The translations under genes and the position numbers were made by a program. 64,000 nucleotides of DNA from the NCBI GenBank assembly GCA_977006965.1, contig OZ345374.1, forward strand, positions 1,240,001-1,304,000. Reading direction: 5' to 3'. This DNA comes from Phymatolithon calcareum (taxonomy: Eukaryota > Rhodophyta > Florideophyceae > Hapalidiales). Below are positions 19,505 to 31,391 of this stretch, piece by piece (position 1 is the first letter of the stretch; each line of letters opens with the position of its first letter). The notes under the pieces are model-generated. The model was given only the letters and a program-made list of their open reading frames with translations. It ran no database searches and was not told where the DNA came from.

Positions 19505-21397
19505 ATGGAAGACAACGCTGAAAATGCGGGAAAACCGCCTTCTGCTAAAATATTCTCTGCGGAAGAAGAAAGCACGTCCAGCGGCTCACCTGATTCTAAA
19601 GGCCCAGAAAACTCCTCCGCGTTGGGCGGGCGACACACTAGCGGTTCTGGTGCTGATGCCAATACGGGACGTGTGGACGCGGATCGGGCGAGTTTGGGAA
19701 ATCTGTTCCTGCAATTGACGGCTACTCGCAGAGCTCTCAGACGAGCTGTTCGAAGTCAAGGAGAAAAGATTCAAAAACTAGCTGAGGCCGTGAGTGCACA
19801 AGGGGAACTTATGGACACCAAGATGGACAAGCTCTCTGAAGAGATTGTGCAGAAAGCTACGTCGCATATGAGCACAAGAGCGTTAAGCGAGCGGCTCAGC
19901 AAGTCCAACTCACGTCCAAGGTCCGATGTCTCAAGAGCAAAGAGGAGAAGGTCACCCAGCCCTGAGAGGCTAACTTATCTTGAGATTCTCTTCAAGCGAG
20001 ATAGAACGCCGTTTGCCGTTAAGTGGAGCATGCTGGTAACAGTTCTCTGTTTTGTTAGCGGCATGAGTCTCAAAGGTACGGCCTTAACGTCATGGGTGGC
20101 GAGCAACGCATGGGAAAAAATGTCACCATATATGTCAATAATGGAAGGAGTGTCCGGTCTGTCAGTCGTCTTCTTCTCTGTGGAAGGAGGTCACTTTTGG
20201 GTTCGCTACCATGGAAGTATCGGTAAATTATGGTCATTTGTGCTCCGCCGTGTTATTTCAAGTACAATTCTTGCCGTCCGTGATGAGGAATTTGACAAAG
20301 AAGAAACGCCAGAGGGTAGTAGGGTGGGACGACTGGAACCTCCGTGGTTACTGTCTTTCGGAAACATCGATGAAACTGCTGCACACGTCAGCGAAGTAAT
20401 CCAGCACCTAGAAACAACACAGGAAATTGCCGATGATGCGAACGATTCCGCATTTCTGGACAGAAGGAAGCGCCTGAAGTACGACGTTCAGCCCGGCGAT
20501 ATGTATGAAGTTCAGCGAGACTACGCGATCAAAAATCTGAAAGGTATTGTTGCGCGGAATTGGACGCATGGACGCGCGGAATCCAGGAAGAAGATACTTG
20601 GGGAGCTGATGTGCGTTGTCGGAAAAATTCTCGAGTACCGGTCTAGGGAAGATGCGGAAAGGGAGGGCTTCTCAGTTGAGTTCGGCTCTATGAAGTCTCT
20701 GGTTGAGAGCAGAATTCCTGAAGATATCAAGGACACGATATGGGATATCAAAGCTACAAGAACAGCGGTACAGGCTGATGACATAAGAGCAGCAGATTCG
20801 GCGAACTTGAGCCTGCTGAATTCATTAGCAAGCGATTTTCCGAGTCTATGGGTCACGCTGCGCTACAAATGTGAGATCAAAGGTGTGGACAGAATTGTGC
20901 CAGATAACGCGTCTGTTCCTGAGTTCTGGCACGCGAGCAAGCCTGTGAGCTTACATCAAATAGCAGCCATCATTCTGACGGCTTCTCTGTACGCGCCGAG
21001 CATCGAATTCGTTATGCGCTCTTCTGGCCTGGCGCTTAAGACTTTTCACGTCTTGGCGATAGGACTCAAAGGTCTGATACGAAAAAGTCTTGGTGAGAAT
21101 CTTTCCGAAATGGAGAATGTCGCCCTTGGAAAAGTTAAGATGGAAGATGTGGGCAAGGATGATATCGCGTACGCTACAACTTTCGCAGCGAAGATTACGG
21201 GAAATGCGAACGTCCCCGCGGGCTCAGCTCAGGCGCACAGAGATGCTACGTTGAAGATGTCCCTAGGAGACTACCGCATCGAGGAGAAGGCACATCGTAC
21301 TAGAAGCACGCAAGGGACTGGAGGCGATGCTGCATCTCAAAGCGGACATGAAGGGCGCCGAAGTACAGGGAATCTGAGAGAATCTTTTCTTATGTGA
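19505..21397 (+). CDS. Orphan membrane protein (630 aa)
   Basis: ATG at 19505 has a purine at -3; stop TGA at 21395-21397. Residues 1-60 are Ser/Gly-rich and low complexity; 60-120 are predicted coiled coil (ALRRAVRSQGEKIQKLAE); 138-155 are Arg/Ser-rich and basic. Two hydrophobic segments follow (about 172-192 and 207-228), and a third hydrophobic stretch lies near residues 490-530. The rest is charged and helical. I do not recognise the family and see no catalytic motif. The long intact frame amid decayed DNA argues that it is real and selected. A membrane-anchored structural or signalling protein is only a guess. Confidence 0.8.
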   Translation: MEDNAENAGKPPSAKIFSAEEESTSSGSPDSKGPENSSALGGRHTSGSGADANTGRVDADRASLGNLFLQLTATRRALRRAVRSQGEKIQKLAEAVSAQGELMDTKMDKLSEEIVQKATSHMSTRALSERLSKSNSRPRSDVSRAKRRRSPSPERLTYLEILFKRDRTPFAVKWSMLVTVLCFVSGMSLKGTALTSWVASNAWEKMSPYMSIMEGVSGLSVVFFSVEGGHFWVRYHGSIGKLWSFVLRRVISSTILAVRDEEFDKEETPEGSRVGRLEPPWLLSFGNIDETAAHVSEVIQHLETTQEIADDANDSAFLDRRKRLKYDVQPGDMYEVQRDYAIKNLKGIVARNWTHGRAESRKKILGELMCVVGKILEYRSREDAEREGFSVEFGSMKSLVESRIPEDIKDTIWDIKATRTAVQADDIRAADSANLSLLNSLASDFPSLWVTLRYKCEIKGVDRIVPDNASVPEFWHASKPVSLHQIAAIILTASLYAPSIEFVMRSSGLALKTFHVLAIGLKGLIRKSLGENLSEMENVALGKVKMEDVGKDDIAYATTFAAKITGNANVPAGSAQAHRDATLKMSLGDYRIEEKAHRTRSTQGTGGDAASQSGHEGRRSTGNLRESFLM

Positions 21398-21667
21398 TTG
21401 TCAGATGTAAAAACTTTAATATTGTTTGTGAATTATCAGGGGTAGAACGCTTTGCATTCCGCGTGCATTATAGGTAATTCCAAGGAGGTACTTTGAGGAA
21501 GAGAGCTATGGTTAAGCTTACGTAATTCGAGGTAGGGCGCGCTGCATTCCTGATGCAGCGTACGTGGATGCCATGCACAATATCGAGTATTTCCTGCGAG
21601 TTTGTAACATGGTAGATTAAATTGCGGGAAACGAAACCCTGTTCATTGCCTGGATGCACATGCGTTT

Positions 21668-23099
21668 TTAAAGTGTCACTTTAGATGAGCATAGAATACT
21701 CTGCAACGACTTGCCGCTGATAGGTCTCTCAAAGATGGATTGCGCGGATTTCTTAAGGACTATGGATCGTATCACAACGGCTGGGAAATAGACGCGAAGT
21801 CCTCCAGGCACAAGATGTGGATCAGAATCTCTAGGATAAGGACTATGCTGAAATCTTTCCCATTGCAACACAAAAGCTTTCCTCGCGTTACTCGGCGCAA
21901 CATTGTGCCGGCGTCGCTTCCGACTGTCCCGGGTTGCAATTGTATTTCCTGTCTCTTCAGTTTCCTCAGGAATCGCGCAGCGGTCGATTGAAGACCTTGA
22001 TTCCACCTTGAGCTGGAATCCTTCCTCCCATGTGCCATCGTGTTCTGACCACCTTGTAGACGGCTGGTGTAAAACATGAACATTTTCAACTGAGGAATCT
22101 TGCGCCGTTGGCATGCTTTGCGCCAAGAGAATTTTGCGCTCAAATTCTGCGTTTCCATGGACTGAACGCAATGTGGTGTTCGTACCAAGTACTTGTACGC
22201 ACCGCAGAGATCTCCCATAGTTAGAATTCACTCTCCTTTCTCGGTAGACGCCAGCCTCTCGATGATCTGCTGAGATTTCTAAAGCGTCGCAGATATCGGA
22301 GAAGGTCTCAAATGTAAGTTCAATATTGTCTGGATGCGATGTAGATGAAAGCAGAGCGTAGAACGCGGACGGGAATACTGAGCATTTTAAATGCTCTTTT
22401 CGAATGAAATGCGACACCAGCAATCGAACTTCGAACAAAGAGCAGTCAGATTGCTTGGAGCGCAATGAGATCTGTCGCACTGAGTTTGCAGCGCAGATAG
22501 AAGAGTAGTTTTTGGCTAGCTCTGTATGGGCTATCTCAAGAGCTTTAACGGCAGCAATGCTTGTAAACATGATTGTGCGTCGCAGCGTGCGTTCGGTCAA
22601 CGAAGCTGGACCGCGAATAATTCCATGCGTTTCCTGCGCAAGCTAATGTGTGTGCCCGAGCTCTTCTGCCAGTGTTGTCACTTGAAGCGCAAGAGCCGTG
22701 TGTAACGCTTGAAGATGTTGGAAATCCAAATTGTTGGATGCTGTCAAATTTGGAGCAGTTCGGTGGTTCTGGGCACTTGGGCGAGACACAGGCTGGTATC
22801 CGTCTTGGAATGAGCGCGATCGGCGCAAAGTGTTCGCCTGACCTGGTGTAGCCGGACAGGAATTTGTTGGCAAGAGGGAGCTCAGACCTGGACCAGTGTC
22901 CGGATCCATGCAGTAGACGGCACCGTCCGCGGTGCAGCTACGAACAAGAACGCAAGAAGCGCCACTGGGTCTGTGGACGAAAAGGATAAGCGCTGGATCT
23001 CACGCCAGTACAAGGCGCTGGACGCTCGTCCAGGTCCCAAAAATGAAATTTTCTAAAGTGTAAAATTGTACTCCGGTACCCATGGGTACTGCGGTACAG
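21668..23099 (-). pseudogene. Unrecognised protein with two in-frame stops
   Basis: A single minus-strand frame runs from about 23099 to 21668 and is interrupted only by TGA near 23000 and TAG at 22643-22645. The segment after the last stop encodes about 325 residues with balanced composition, including TSIAAVKALEIAHTEL and a basic KRRRHN run near the C-terminus that could be a nuclear signal. No domain recognised. It may be a transposon passenger, since it lies head to head with the Tnp2-like transposase at 23438. Alternatively the 21668-22600 part alone is a gene. Confidence 0.45.
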
Positions 23100-23103
23100 C
23101 ATG

Positions 23104-23260
23104 AATGCTGATTGTGCCGCAAACTGCATCGAAAATTAATGTTGCGTGCCCATTTACCGTCCTCTCGATTTACCGTCGCCTCAAGACCACGAGGCGACGG
23201 TAAATTTGAACTCAACATTATTGTCGATGCAGATTGTGGTACAGTCAGCATGGGTGCCTA
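23104..23260. repeat. Foldback element
   Basis: A perfect 15-bp inverted pair (23168-23182 and 23191-23205, core ACCGTCGCCTC) extends outward as an imperfect inverted repeat, for example CTGCATCGA near 23125 against TCGATGCAG near 23224. No coding content. Confidence 0.65.
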
Positions 23261-23437
23261 TGCTGCATCTCATACATGAGGCGCATTAACATATAGGTGT
23301 GCAGACTACTGTTCACGGCAAAGGCGATTTCGCGCTTGCGTTGCGCATAACATCACGCACCTGCGATCGTATTGATTTCTGTCACACTGGAGGTAATACC
23401 GTATTTCGTGTACTGCGAAGCATTCTTTAGCAACAAA

Positions 23438-26400
23438 ATGCCTCGAGAAACGAGAACAAGAAGAAGCCGTTATCGTTTTCGGGTACAGAACCTCACTGTG
23501 CCATCTATTATCACTACCGACAGACCGAGAGTGGACAATGCATCAGTACTCCCTATTGCACCTACCGCAAGTGATGATTACACAGCTTCCGCCGTCCCAT
23601 CCACAGTTGTTTCGTTCGTATGTGGCCAGGAATACAGCAATGTCGCTTCAAGTTCAGTCCCGACGTTGCCCATTGTCCCCGGAGAAATCAATAATGACGT
23701 CAAGCCCTTGGAAAGCTCTCCGATGGTTGGCAACGAGAGCATCATTCCCTATGATGAGGCTGCTGAATGCGAAGAGATTTTCCGTCCGGGCGAACAACCT
23801 TTCGAAGCATACCCCGTTATCTCATTGCAGGAAATGATTGCTGAACCTGAGTTATGCACTGATATTGCAGATGCCGGACAAGAAGGCGAATCGTTTGACG
23901 AATCTGGATCGTCAGCAGTTGTGGATTTTCAACTTCGGAACTGGAAGGTCCTGTGGGCACTTTTGGTTACCTACGGCAGTAACAAGCTAACAAAACCACA
24001 GTACCAATCCATGCGCGTACTCATTGACGTCATTGCTGGAAAAAACTCTGTACACTGGAAAAGGCGTACTCATAATGACTCACCTCTTCCAATGGTCACG
24101 AAGTGCATAAGGAGTCTTCCTCACTATAGCACTCTCCAGCAGACTTACCGTCCACTCATTGCGGAAAAGATGGCTCCGAGGTCAAAAGAATTTCAAGTGT
24201 GTGTCTATAGATCAAAACCAGGAGCAAGCGCGACTGCAACGAATTGTCGTGTTTCTGTCATTCCACCAAGTGAATACGCGCGCGCAGACGTTGCAACAGG
24301 TCCTGTGTGGTCTCAACTGCAATCAACTGCAATCGACGATCTGAAAAGAGAAAGACTCGACGGGATGCCTTCTATATCTACTTCGCACTGTGTCGATGTT
24401 TAGCCATTGATTGCTGATAGGACGTGGTTTTATGGTCCTCAGAGTTCACTAAGCTTGGACTCTCAAGGGAAACAAGGCTATTCGTTCGCTGAGAACTGAG
24501 ACGAAATCACTGTCACCATCTTCACTGGCACGGACGAGCTACCTGAGCAACTTCAGCGCTGTTTCGGCTTCCCTGCTGAGTCCACAAAGTACAGAGAAAT
24601 TAGAGGTACAGTTTTGCACTCTTGGACTGTCCATCATTCTACTCGAGTAAGCGATCCTGAGTTCAAGGAACAAGATACAAATAGCCCATTGCCAGATCGC
24701 GATATTGTCATTTCTCAATTGTTCAACTATGTCCCATACCTCTCTCCGTCAGACTCTGTCACTGTCAATATTCCAGAGATTCCAGTTGAGCTGGAGCAAG
24801 AGCAACAGGATCTCAACAACAGCTTGCCGGAAGACTCCCCCACGACGAAAAGCGTATCCGCAAGGATGAAAGGGGCGCTAAAGGCAAGACGGGCAGCGGT
24901 CAAAGAAAGAAGAATTAAAATCGAAACTGCATGGATGAACTGGAAAAAACCCATATTGAAGCCTGGGGATTTCGTCGTTCTTCTTGGCCCCTGTGTATTC
25001 GAAAAGGAGAGCCGCTCGCTCGAACCTGGGGGATGTGCACGTACAATGCTTACTACCATTGATTGGAGGTCTCGCATATGCGTCGTCAGTCGTTTTTGGG
25101 CTGAGCATGAAGAGAGGAGTAGGCATATATTCTGGATCCCAGGAGGGGTTGATCTCGACACATCATTCAGACCATCCCGCAGTGATCACGATAAGCACTT
25201 AAGAGGATTTTGCTCTTCACTTTCTGCTGCACATCCTGACCGAATTTTGCTTCCAGTACACCATATTGCACTCTTGACCCCACATTCCGGTCCTCGTGGA
25301 TATGAAAAGAAGACACCCGTGAGCAGCATCGGCACTCTGATGACTGGTGAGTCCTACTTCGTGTACCGGTTTCTGCTGTATTGGGACGGATTTGAGGTTC
25401 AGTCTGGAAAATCAGCCTCCGGTGATGGGTTTTATTTGATTTGACTTAACCTTCCCATTTCTGCGCGCTCCTCTCCTGGGGCCGGCCGTATACTAAGTCT
25501 CACTCCACCTGGCGTTAATGGTGACGAAATACTTCGGGCAATATTGGAGGATGTTATTCAAGGGATGACAAAAGTGTTCGTTGATTTCGATGCTACTGGA
25601 CAAAGGCGTCGGATATTTCTCGACCTTGTTGGTTTCATTGGAGACACTCCAGCTTTGAACCACTACTTTGACATTCTAGGTCACAATGCCACATCTTGTT
25701 GCCACCTATGCCGATTTCGCCGCGGATCTACTACCTTGCTGGGAAGTAGATACGCTAGAGGGCATGCTCATGGAATGATCTCCCATATCGCCAGAGGATT
25801 CTTTCAGCACAATGCCGTGCGCGACTGTGGAGCCCAGGCAGAAGCGTGTCGCATCCTGGGAATGAAACCGACTCCATCTGCCAGCGCTCAAGTTCTCTTC
25901 GAGTTCCGAAAGGCGATGAGGGGTGTTCGAGACAAGATTCCTAGAACCTCCTTGCAGCAGCCGTTGTCCCTCACGACCTAGATCCATACAAGGCGTGTTT
26001 CGTCGCCTCCGACCATTTGCTCACTGGGCATTTTAAGGACTGCCTTAATCTCTGCTTAAAGCTACTACCATCTGAGAAGTATCGAATGGCATGTGAAACA
26101 TTTATGCTTACGTTTCTTGCCGACGCAAAGCTCCCTATCCAGAACTGATTAGTGGACTACGAGAAAAAGACCCTCTTCTCCATGTCTATGACGGAGCTTT
26201 ACTCTCTTGCACTAGTGGCTGAGGCAGCGTTGATTTCCGGATGCAAAAGCGTCTCTGGGAATCAGTCTCAAGTTCCTATCAGCGCTAAGTGTATTGAGTC
26301 AATACGCTTGGTCGGCTCCTGTGGGAGGCTTATTTCCGCTTTATGGTATTATCCGTCCTTAATTAGAGATGGTATGCCAGCAGTAAGTGAATTCGAAGCT

Positions 26401-27649
26401 GATGGAGGCAGAAAACATCTTTCTAACCTCCAGGAAATGACGGATTCCCACTTGAACAGAGTTGCTTCGATATGTACAATGGAGGACTCGGACGTGATTC
26501 TCCTTGAAAATTCACGGCTGTCCCGAGAAAAACGAGCCGAGCTGTGCAAGCTACACCGTGATACCTTAACATCCATTAAAATAGTCGACAAGCCGAACGT
26601 GCATCGACTGCGAGAACTGGTCCACACCACTCTGCCTATGCTGGGGTACATTGGTCGAATTGGTGAGCTTGTCCTAGAGAGGACTCATCAAGACTTAAAA
26701 CGAGCAATCAAATAGTCGAACAACCGAGATATTCAGCTGCACTGCATGAGGAGCGCGGCTTTCAATGACTGGCAAGGTCGCCTAACTCTGCTTGCGGGCG
26801 GAGCACTATCGGGTAACGAGTCTGCGGTTCGAGGCTGCCTCCGCTTGCTTGAAGGACGAGAATCGATTTCTCATCAAGGTTCTAATCTGACTACTGGCAG
26901 TTTGCGTAGGGTGCGCGAGGCATTTGGCCCATCAGGATGCCTAGCACAGCAGCTATTATCGTTGGGTCGCACTGTAATGTCCCCAAGAACCGACACGACG
27001 ACTTCAACCAGTACATGGTCCATTAAAGGACCAAAAACGTTCACAAAGGACTCATCAGACCACCCTGCCGTTATAAATAATAGGGCGCTTGAAAAACATA
27101 CTTGATGACGATATGCAAGAATATACTATCAATTACGGGGACACGGTATCATGCATGCTGCACAATACCCATCCCGGAGTATATTTCAAGCGTGGAGATG
27201 TCCTCCAAATCCTTTCATACTCACCCAAGGACCCGCTGTTCCATTTCCCCCAAGTCGTTCAAGTTAGCTGCATGGACAGGGTTCCGTATTGGGAGGAAAA
27301 CTGCGGCCCTTCCCTCTGGAGCGTTTTGCACTTCGTGTCCCTAACATCGTCTGCTGGAGAAACGATCCTTTACGCGGCAGTTCTTTTCTGCGAACAATTT
27401 GTTGACCCAGCAGACGACAACGAGCCCCGGTTCGCTCGCTGCCGAGTTCGTCTGCACGATCGGATCTCGATAGCTACAATAGACGGCACAATTCGAACCT
27501 GTGGGGTTCTTCATGACTGCTGCCAATCTCTCTGCGTACCTGCTCCTCGAACCAAGTCTATTTCTCACAACCGAGGGAGTTATCCACTTCAAGGTGGAAC
27601 CTTTCTCGCATTAACACGGGAGAGAGGATACCCACCTAGACAGGGATAG
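23438..27649 (+). pseudogene. Second Tnp2-like transposase, near full length
   Basis: ATG at 23438 (MPRETRTRRSRYRF). The same frame continues through TAG 24401, TGA 24497 and TGA 25442 to 25981, then shifts. Later parts carry a TGA near 26140, a TAG at 26713 and a second shift near 27090. Blocks in order: LVTYGSNKLTKPQY (N-terminal domain), LKPGDFVVLLGP, FLLYWDGFEVQSGKSASGDG, RRRIFLDLVGFIGDTPALNH, the Cys/His pair SCCHLC, DHLLTGHFKDCLNLC, and HRLRELVHTTLPMLGYIG with ERTHQDLKRAI. This order fits a CACTA/Tnp2-type transposase of about 1400 residues. It is related in kind to the remnant at 3-2417 but clearly diverged. Terminal repeats were not found. Confidence 0.75.
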
Positions 27650-28974
27650 TTAGTCGATCAGCTATAATGTACTCGTGTAGGCACCCGTAAATATGCTGCA
27701 GCGCAAAATGGACTACGGAACATATCCTAGACAATAGACACACGACGTACATCAAATTTGAACAGCAGCATTTACTGCAGGACAAACTAGTTCGAGTTCA
27801 TTATTCCATAAGAAAAAATCTTTACATTTACTTTAAAGGATTGTACACCTAGCGGCGCACGGGCACAGTACGCGAACTCTACTTTTGCGGGAAAAAACGT
27901 CGATTAATTTGTAAATGCGGAACTCGACGGACTCGTATGCCCGACTGCTCGTTTCCCTCTTCTTCACGCTCCCATTCCTGCGGGATAACATGCGGGAGAG
28001 GATGCGCAGCATGCGGTCGACCAGAACGAACCGAATCCGACGGTACAGCACGTTCAAAATGCGGTGATGACGCTGCACGTTCGTCACCATCTTGGTTTGT
28101 CGTCTCACCCTCCCAGGACCTTTCGCTTACGCATCTGAGGTTCCGTACCCACATCTCAGACCGAAAGATAACGTCCACCGTTTGGATATCTGTCACATGC
28201 GCAAGGGGATAGTCTTTGACAAATGGATGGTTACAATCGCGCGCTTGAGGACCGCCGCGCCCGACCAAAGAGCGCCAGTAGTTTTTCATAAAATCTCGGA
28301 AACGTAAACAAACGCGACGCACGAACTCCATCATTACTGCGACTCGAATGATCTTCAGCAGCACGCCCGGATGCCGCAAAATCATCAGTCGATTTTCATT
28401 TATGGAGCAGATATACTCACGCTAGCGTAAGCTGTAGCAGCGCGCGAATATTTGATCAGTTGCATTGATTCGGATCTCAATCGATCGTCGCGCCGACTGC
28501 ACATTTCTGAACCTCCCCTGCAGTCGGGACACCGTACTCCCGCTTGCAGATTTACCTTAAATCTGATATCATAATTAATGCAATCTTACCGTCGGACGTC
28601 GCCTAATTTAGTCGTTGATGGACTCGACGACAAAAAACGCATCCTAAATCGATAAATTTATCGTCATGGGGAAATAATGCGCCCCCAGTGAGAAGTTATT
28701 TTGGAAAATAAATTTAAATTTTGGATTCCTTACACATGTTTTGTATCATACTGCTTCCAGAAATCTATCGTATCATCTAATTTCTTGGCACGCTATTGTG
28801 CATCTTGCGGCACAGCACACTTAGTGCCACTAGAAAAGTACCCGTCTCGTACTCTTGCATCTGAAGAGTAATACCGATCAAGAACGTTCACCGTTAAGTA
28901 GTTTTTTCGATTTCCTTCTATTTTTGAGGGGACGTTCTCAAGCGGGACAATAGGCAACAGAAAAGCAGAACTTT
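27650..28974. other. Intergenic, one doubtful ORF
   Basis: 27880-28385 is GC-richer, so several frames are open by chance. The remainder is AT-rich with no coding signal. Confidence 0.45.
27879..28385 (-). CDS. Doubtful hypothetical protein (168 aa)
   Basis: ATG at 28385, stop at 27879. It starts MILRHPGVLLKIIRVAV and has a basic, hydrophobic first third, then a charged tail. Both strands are open here because of base composition, so it may be spurious. No family recognised. Confidence 0.25.
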   Translation of the reverse strand: MILRHPGVLLKIIRVAVMMEFVRRVCLRFRDFMKNYWRSLVGRGGPQARDCNHPFVKDYPLAHVTDIQTVDVIFRSEMWVRNLRCVSERSWEGETTNQDGDERAASSPHFERAVPSDSVRSGRPHAAHPLPHVIPQEWEREEEGNEQSGIRVRRVPHLQINRRFFPQK

Positions 28975-30682
28975 TCAAATCGATGTGCTGCATATTCTCG
29001 ATGGTGCTAGTAGATATGTTTTTTCGCAGTAAACATAAGGTCTTTTCTCCAAAGAATTTGTGAAATTCTTGACTGTTACTTGTGCAAGATTGTTCTTCTC
29101 AAATATAAACACATGCCGAGTGGATATTTTGAGAGCTACGGGAATTTTAAAGTACTGACGTAAGAGGACTTTCCAGTTTCTCCAGCTCACTTGCGTTGAA
29201 GAGACGCAAGTTGAATTTCTTGAACTGCTTTCAATTAAATCAAGCATCTCTTCCGGGACATTTACATTGCTTTTCGATAGTTTTCTCTTAACATGCCCAA
29301 AGGAACCATAACATACATTTTTTGTATGCCCAGCGACAAAGAAGTATAGACTGATACTTTCATCAAAACCACATATCACACGCCAAGTCAAGTACCAAAT
29401 CAGGTATCGATTCTTATTTTGGCCAGCACAGTTGTCAGCATGGAGCCTTAAATGGAGTGGACTAGAGGAAATCGACTGCCTCGCCCGCTCAATTGAATAA
29501 AGAAGCATTGAAATAACTACATTTGCAGTTTTTTCATTCGGCCAGTGCCCTTCGGGCAAGCCAAATATGAACTGGCGTTTCAAGTTGCTCACCGCAACTC
29601 CAAAAATATCGAACTTGAGACCTGTTATAAAGTGTAGCTGCCCTGGCTGCTTTTGTAGCTTTGGTAGTAACACTTTTTTTGGCAAAATCGAAAACCAAGT
29701 GCAATGGACTCAAGTTTGGGCTCTCGTGAGCCAACAGCTGACATGACCTGTAGAATCTGAACTTTGTGTCTGCCTCCAGGCGATGGCTTCTGAGTACCTC
29801 TTTTTTCCTTGCACGCTGCAAATCATCATCAAGAGATGCGATTTCGTTTTTTAAAGTTGTGCAAGTGTTGCAAAAGTCGAGACCTTTCGAGAATATCTTT
29901 AGTGTGGGCATGCCATCACTCCAATATCGTACGAAAGAAGTATAGTTCAGAGGAGAACTTGGACGTTTTAAACCCGGTTGAATCTCAAGAAGCCCAGATA
30001 CCAAGTTATTAAAAGACTCTTTGTATGCTTCATATACAAGTTTTTTGGTTGTATGACTGGTTAGCATTCTTAAAGGAGATTCATCTTTGGATCCACGCCC
30101 TCTTGGGCACTCCAGTGCATAATCTGCACCATATTTTCTTAAAAAAGTCAGAGCCAAGATTTTTTGTGCTCCCATTTTCCCCTTTCTCGCTTTCGAGTGC
30201 ATAGTTTTGTACACAGTTGGACGCATAGTTCTGCTTTCATGAACACTGTGGCTCTGTATTGTTCTGATTGAGAGCTGTGTTATTGCAGCAAAGGCCGGGA
30301 GGCACATTTGACGGCCTTTTAAACAGTATGCTATGGAAGCACGTGCCATCGGATCATCCTCGTTAAGCCTGCGTTTATATTTCTTGGCATCTTGAGATTC
30401 ATTAAAAATTGTATTTGCTTTTCCTGGGGGAGCCGCACAGGCAAATATCATCGATCGCACAAAACTCACGCGCTCTACCTCATTGAGCAGTGCAAATCCC
30501 AACGCCATGTCTTTTGAGCCTTCAAGGTTGCACTGGTCATGACCGCACTGCGTCATGTATTTGGTGTAGTGCAACAAGCAGTTATTTTGTAGGGACTCCT
30601 CTACATTCTGGGGCAATACGGGACCCTCGTCCACAGCGTTCCAATCTTCCCCTACGTGTAGAATTTCATCTAAATCCATCAA
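28975..30682 (-). pseudogene. DNCxGQNKN-type (DUF7869-like) transposase, frameshifted
   Basis: ATG at 30682. The frame to about 29690 includes SIRTIQSH, CNTCTTLKNEI and LHLVFDFA. It then needs a +1 shift in a seven-A run at 29674-29680 (minus strand) to enter VLLPKLQKQPGQLHF, LRLHADNCAGQNKNRYLIWY and FFVAGHTKNVCYGSFGHVK, ending at 28975. The Asp-Asn-Cys...Gly-Gln-Asn-Lys-Asn box and Gly-His-Thr-Lys box define a widespread eukaryotic family (DUF7869) with an RNase H-like transposase core; I give the name from memory. The A7 shift could be a mutation, an assembly error or programmed slippage. A perfect 26-bp-arm hairpin lies 43 bp upstream of the start. Confidence 0.75.
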
Positions 30683-30724
30683 AATATCATGATCTTCCCA
30701 AGCTTCTTCGATAGGATCAGGAGG

Positions 30725-30779
30725 CTAAAATTAACAAGTTGACGCTGCATATTATGCAGCGTCAACTTGTTAATTTTAG
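30725..30779. repeat. Perfect 26-bp inverted repeat with 3-nt loop
   Basis: Arms 30725-30750 and 30754-30779 are exact complements around ATT. It sits just upstream of the DUF7869-like transposase, so it may be a terminal structure of that element or two abutting ends. No second copy seen in the window. Confidence 0.85.
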
Positions 30780-31391
30780 ATAATATTTTCGCTTGTTCCT
30801 GGCTGGGCGGAGTGTGCACACTCAGTATAATGCATTGGTCGATGCGTAAAGTAAATCAGAGAGAAAAGGTTCAGTTTTTCAAATTGTTTCATGTTTTCGA
30901 CGTGCAGCTACTGGATGAAGGAGCGCAAAATACCGCCATCTTGAGCCACTTGAGCGTTGTCAGCGTTTCACTCAATCTTCCGGATCTACTAATTTTGATA
31001 CCAGCCCTGCATTTGTCTTGTCGAAGATGCCCCTCTTCGTCGCACAAGCTCTCTCCATAGCCTCCGCGACCATCTCTCACATCAACACTTTGCTCAAGAA
31101 TGCTCTCACCATCACGACACGTACTGTTATTGATCCCTTGTGTCGCTCACGCCCATTGCGAGCCGTCATATCTTCCGTCAACCGTACCCGTCGGATATTA
31201 GGTGACGAAAGCCTTTTCATCGGGTTCAGCACCACGTTGATTATCTGAATACTATCGATGGAGCAGCGAAACCGAATGCTTAAAAGATCTACAAGGAGGC
31301 GGCACCGCCCGGGTGATGGCATAAGTTTCACTTTTTTATGTAAAATTGGTGCTTCCTATTCTATTACTTGATGCTTGATTACTACGTGCAG
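30780..31391. other. Intergenic, no gene recognised
   Basis: Short open frames only, none with recognisable protein features. Confidence 0.45.

Noticed and set aside
29534-29685. Two overlapping independent genes in the DUF7869-like locus
   Set aside because: The second frame starts mid-domain without an ATG, and the two frames join into one continuous family profile after a single shift.
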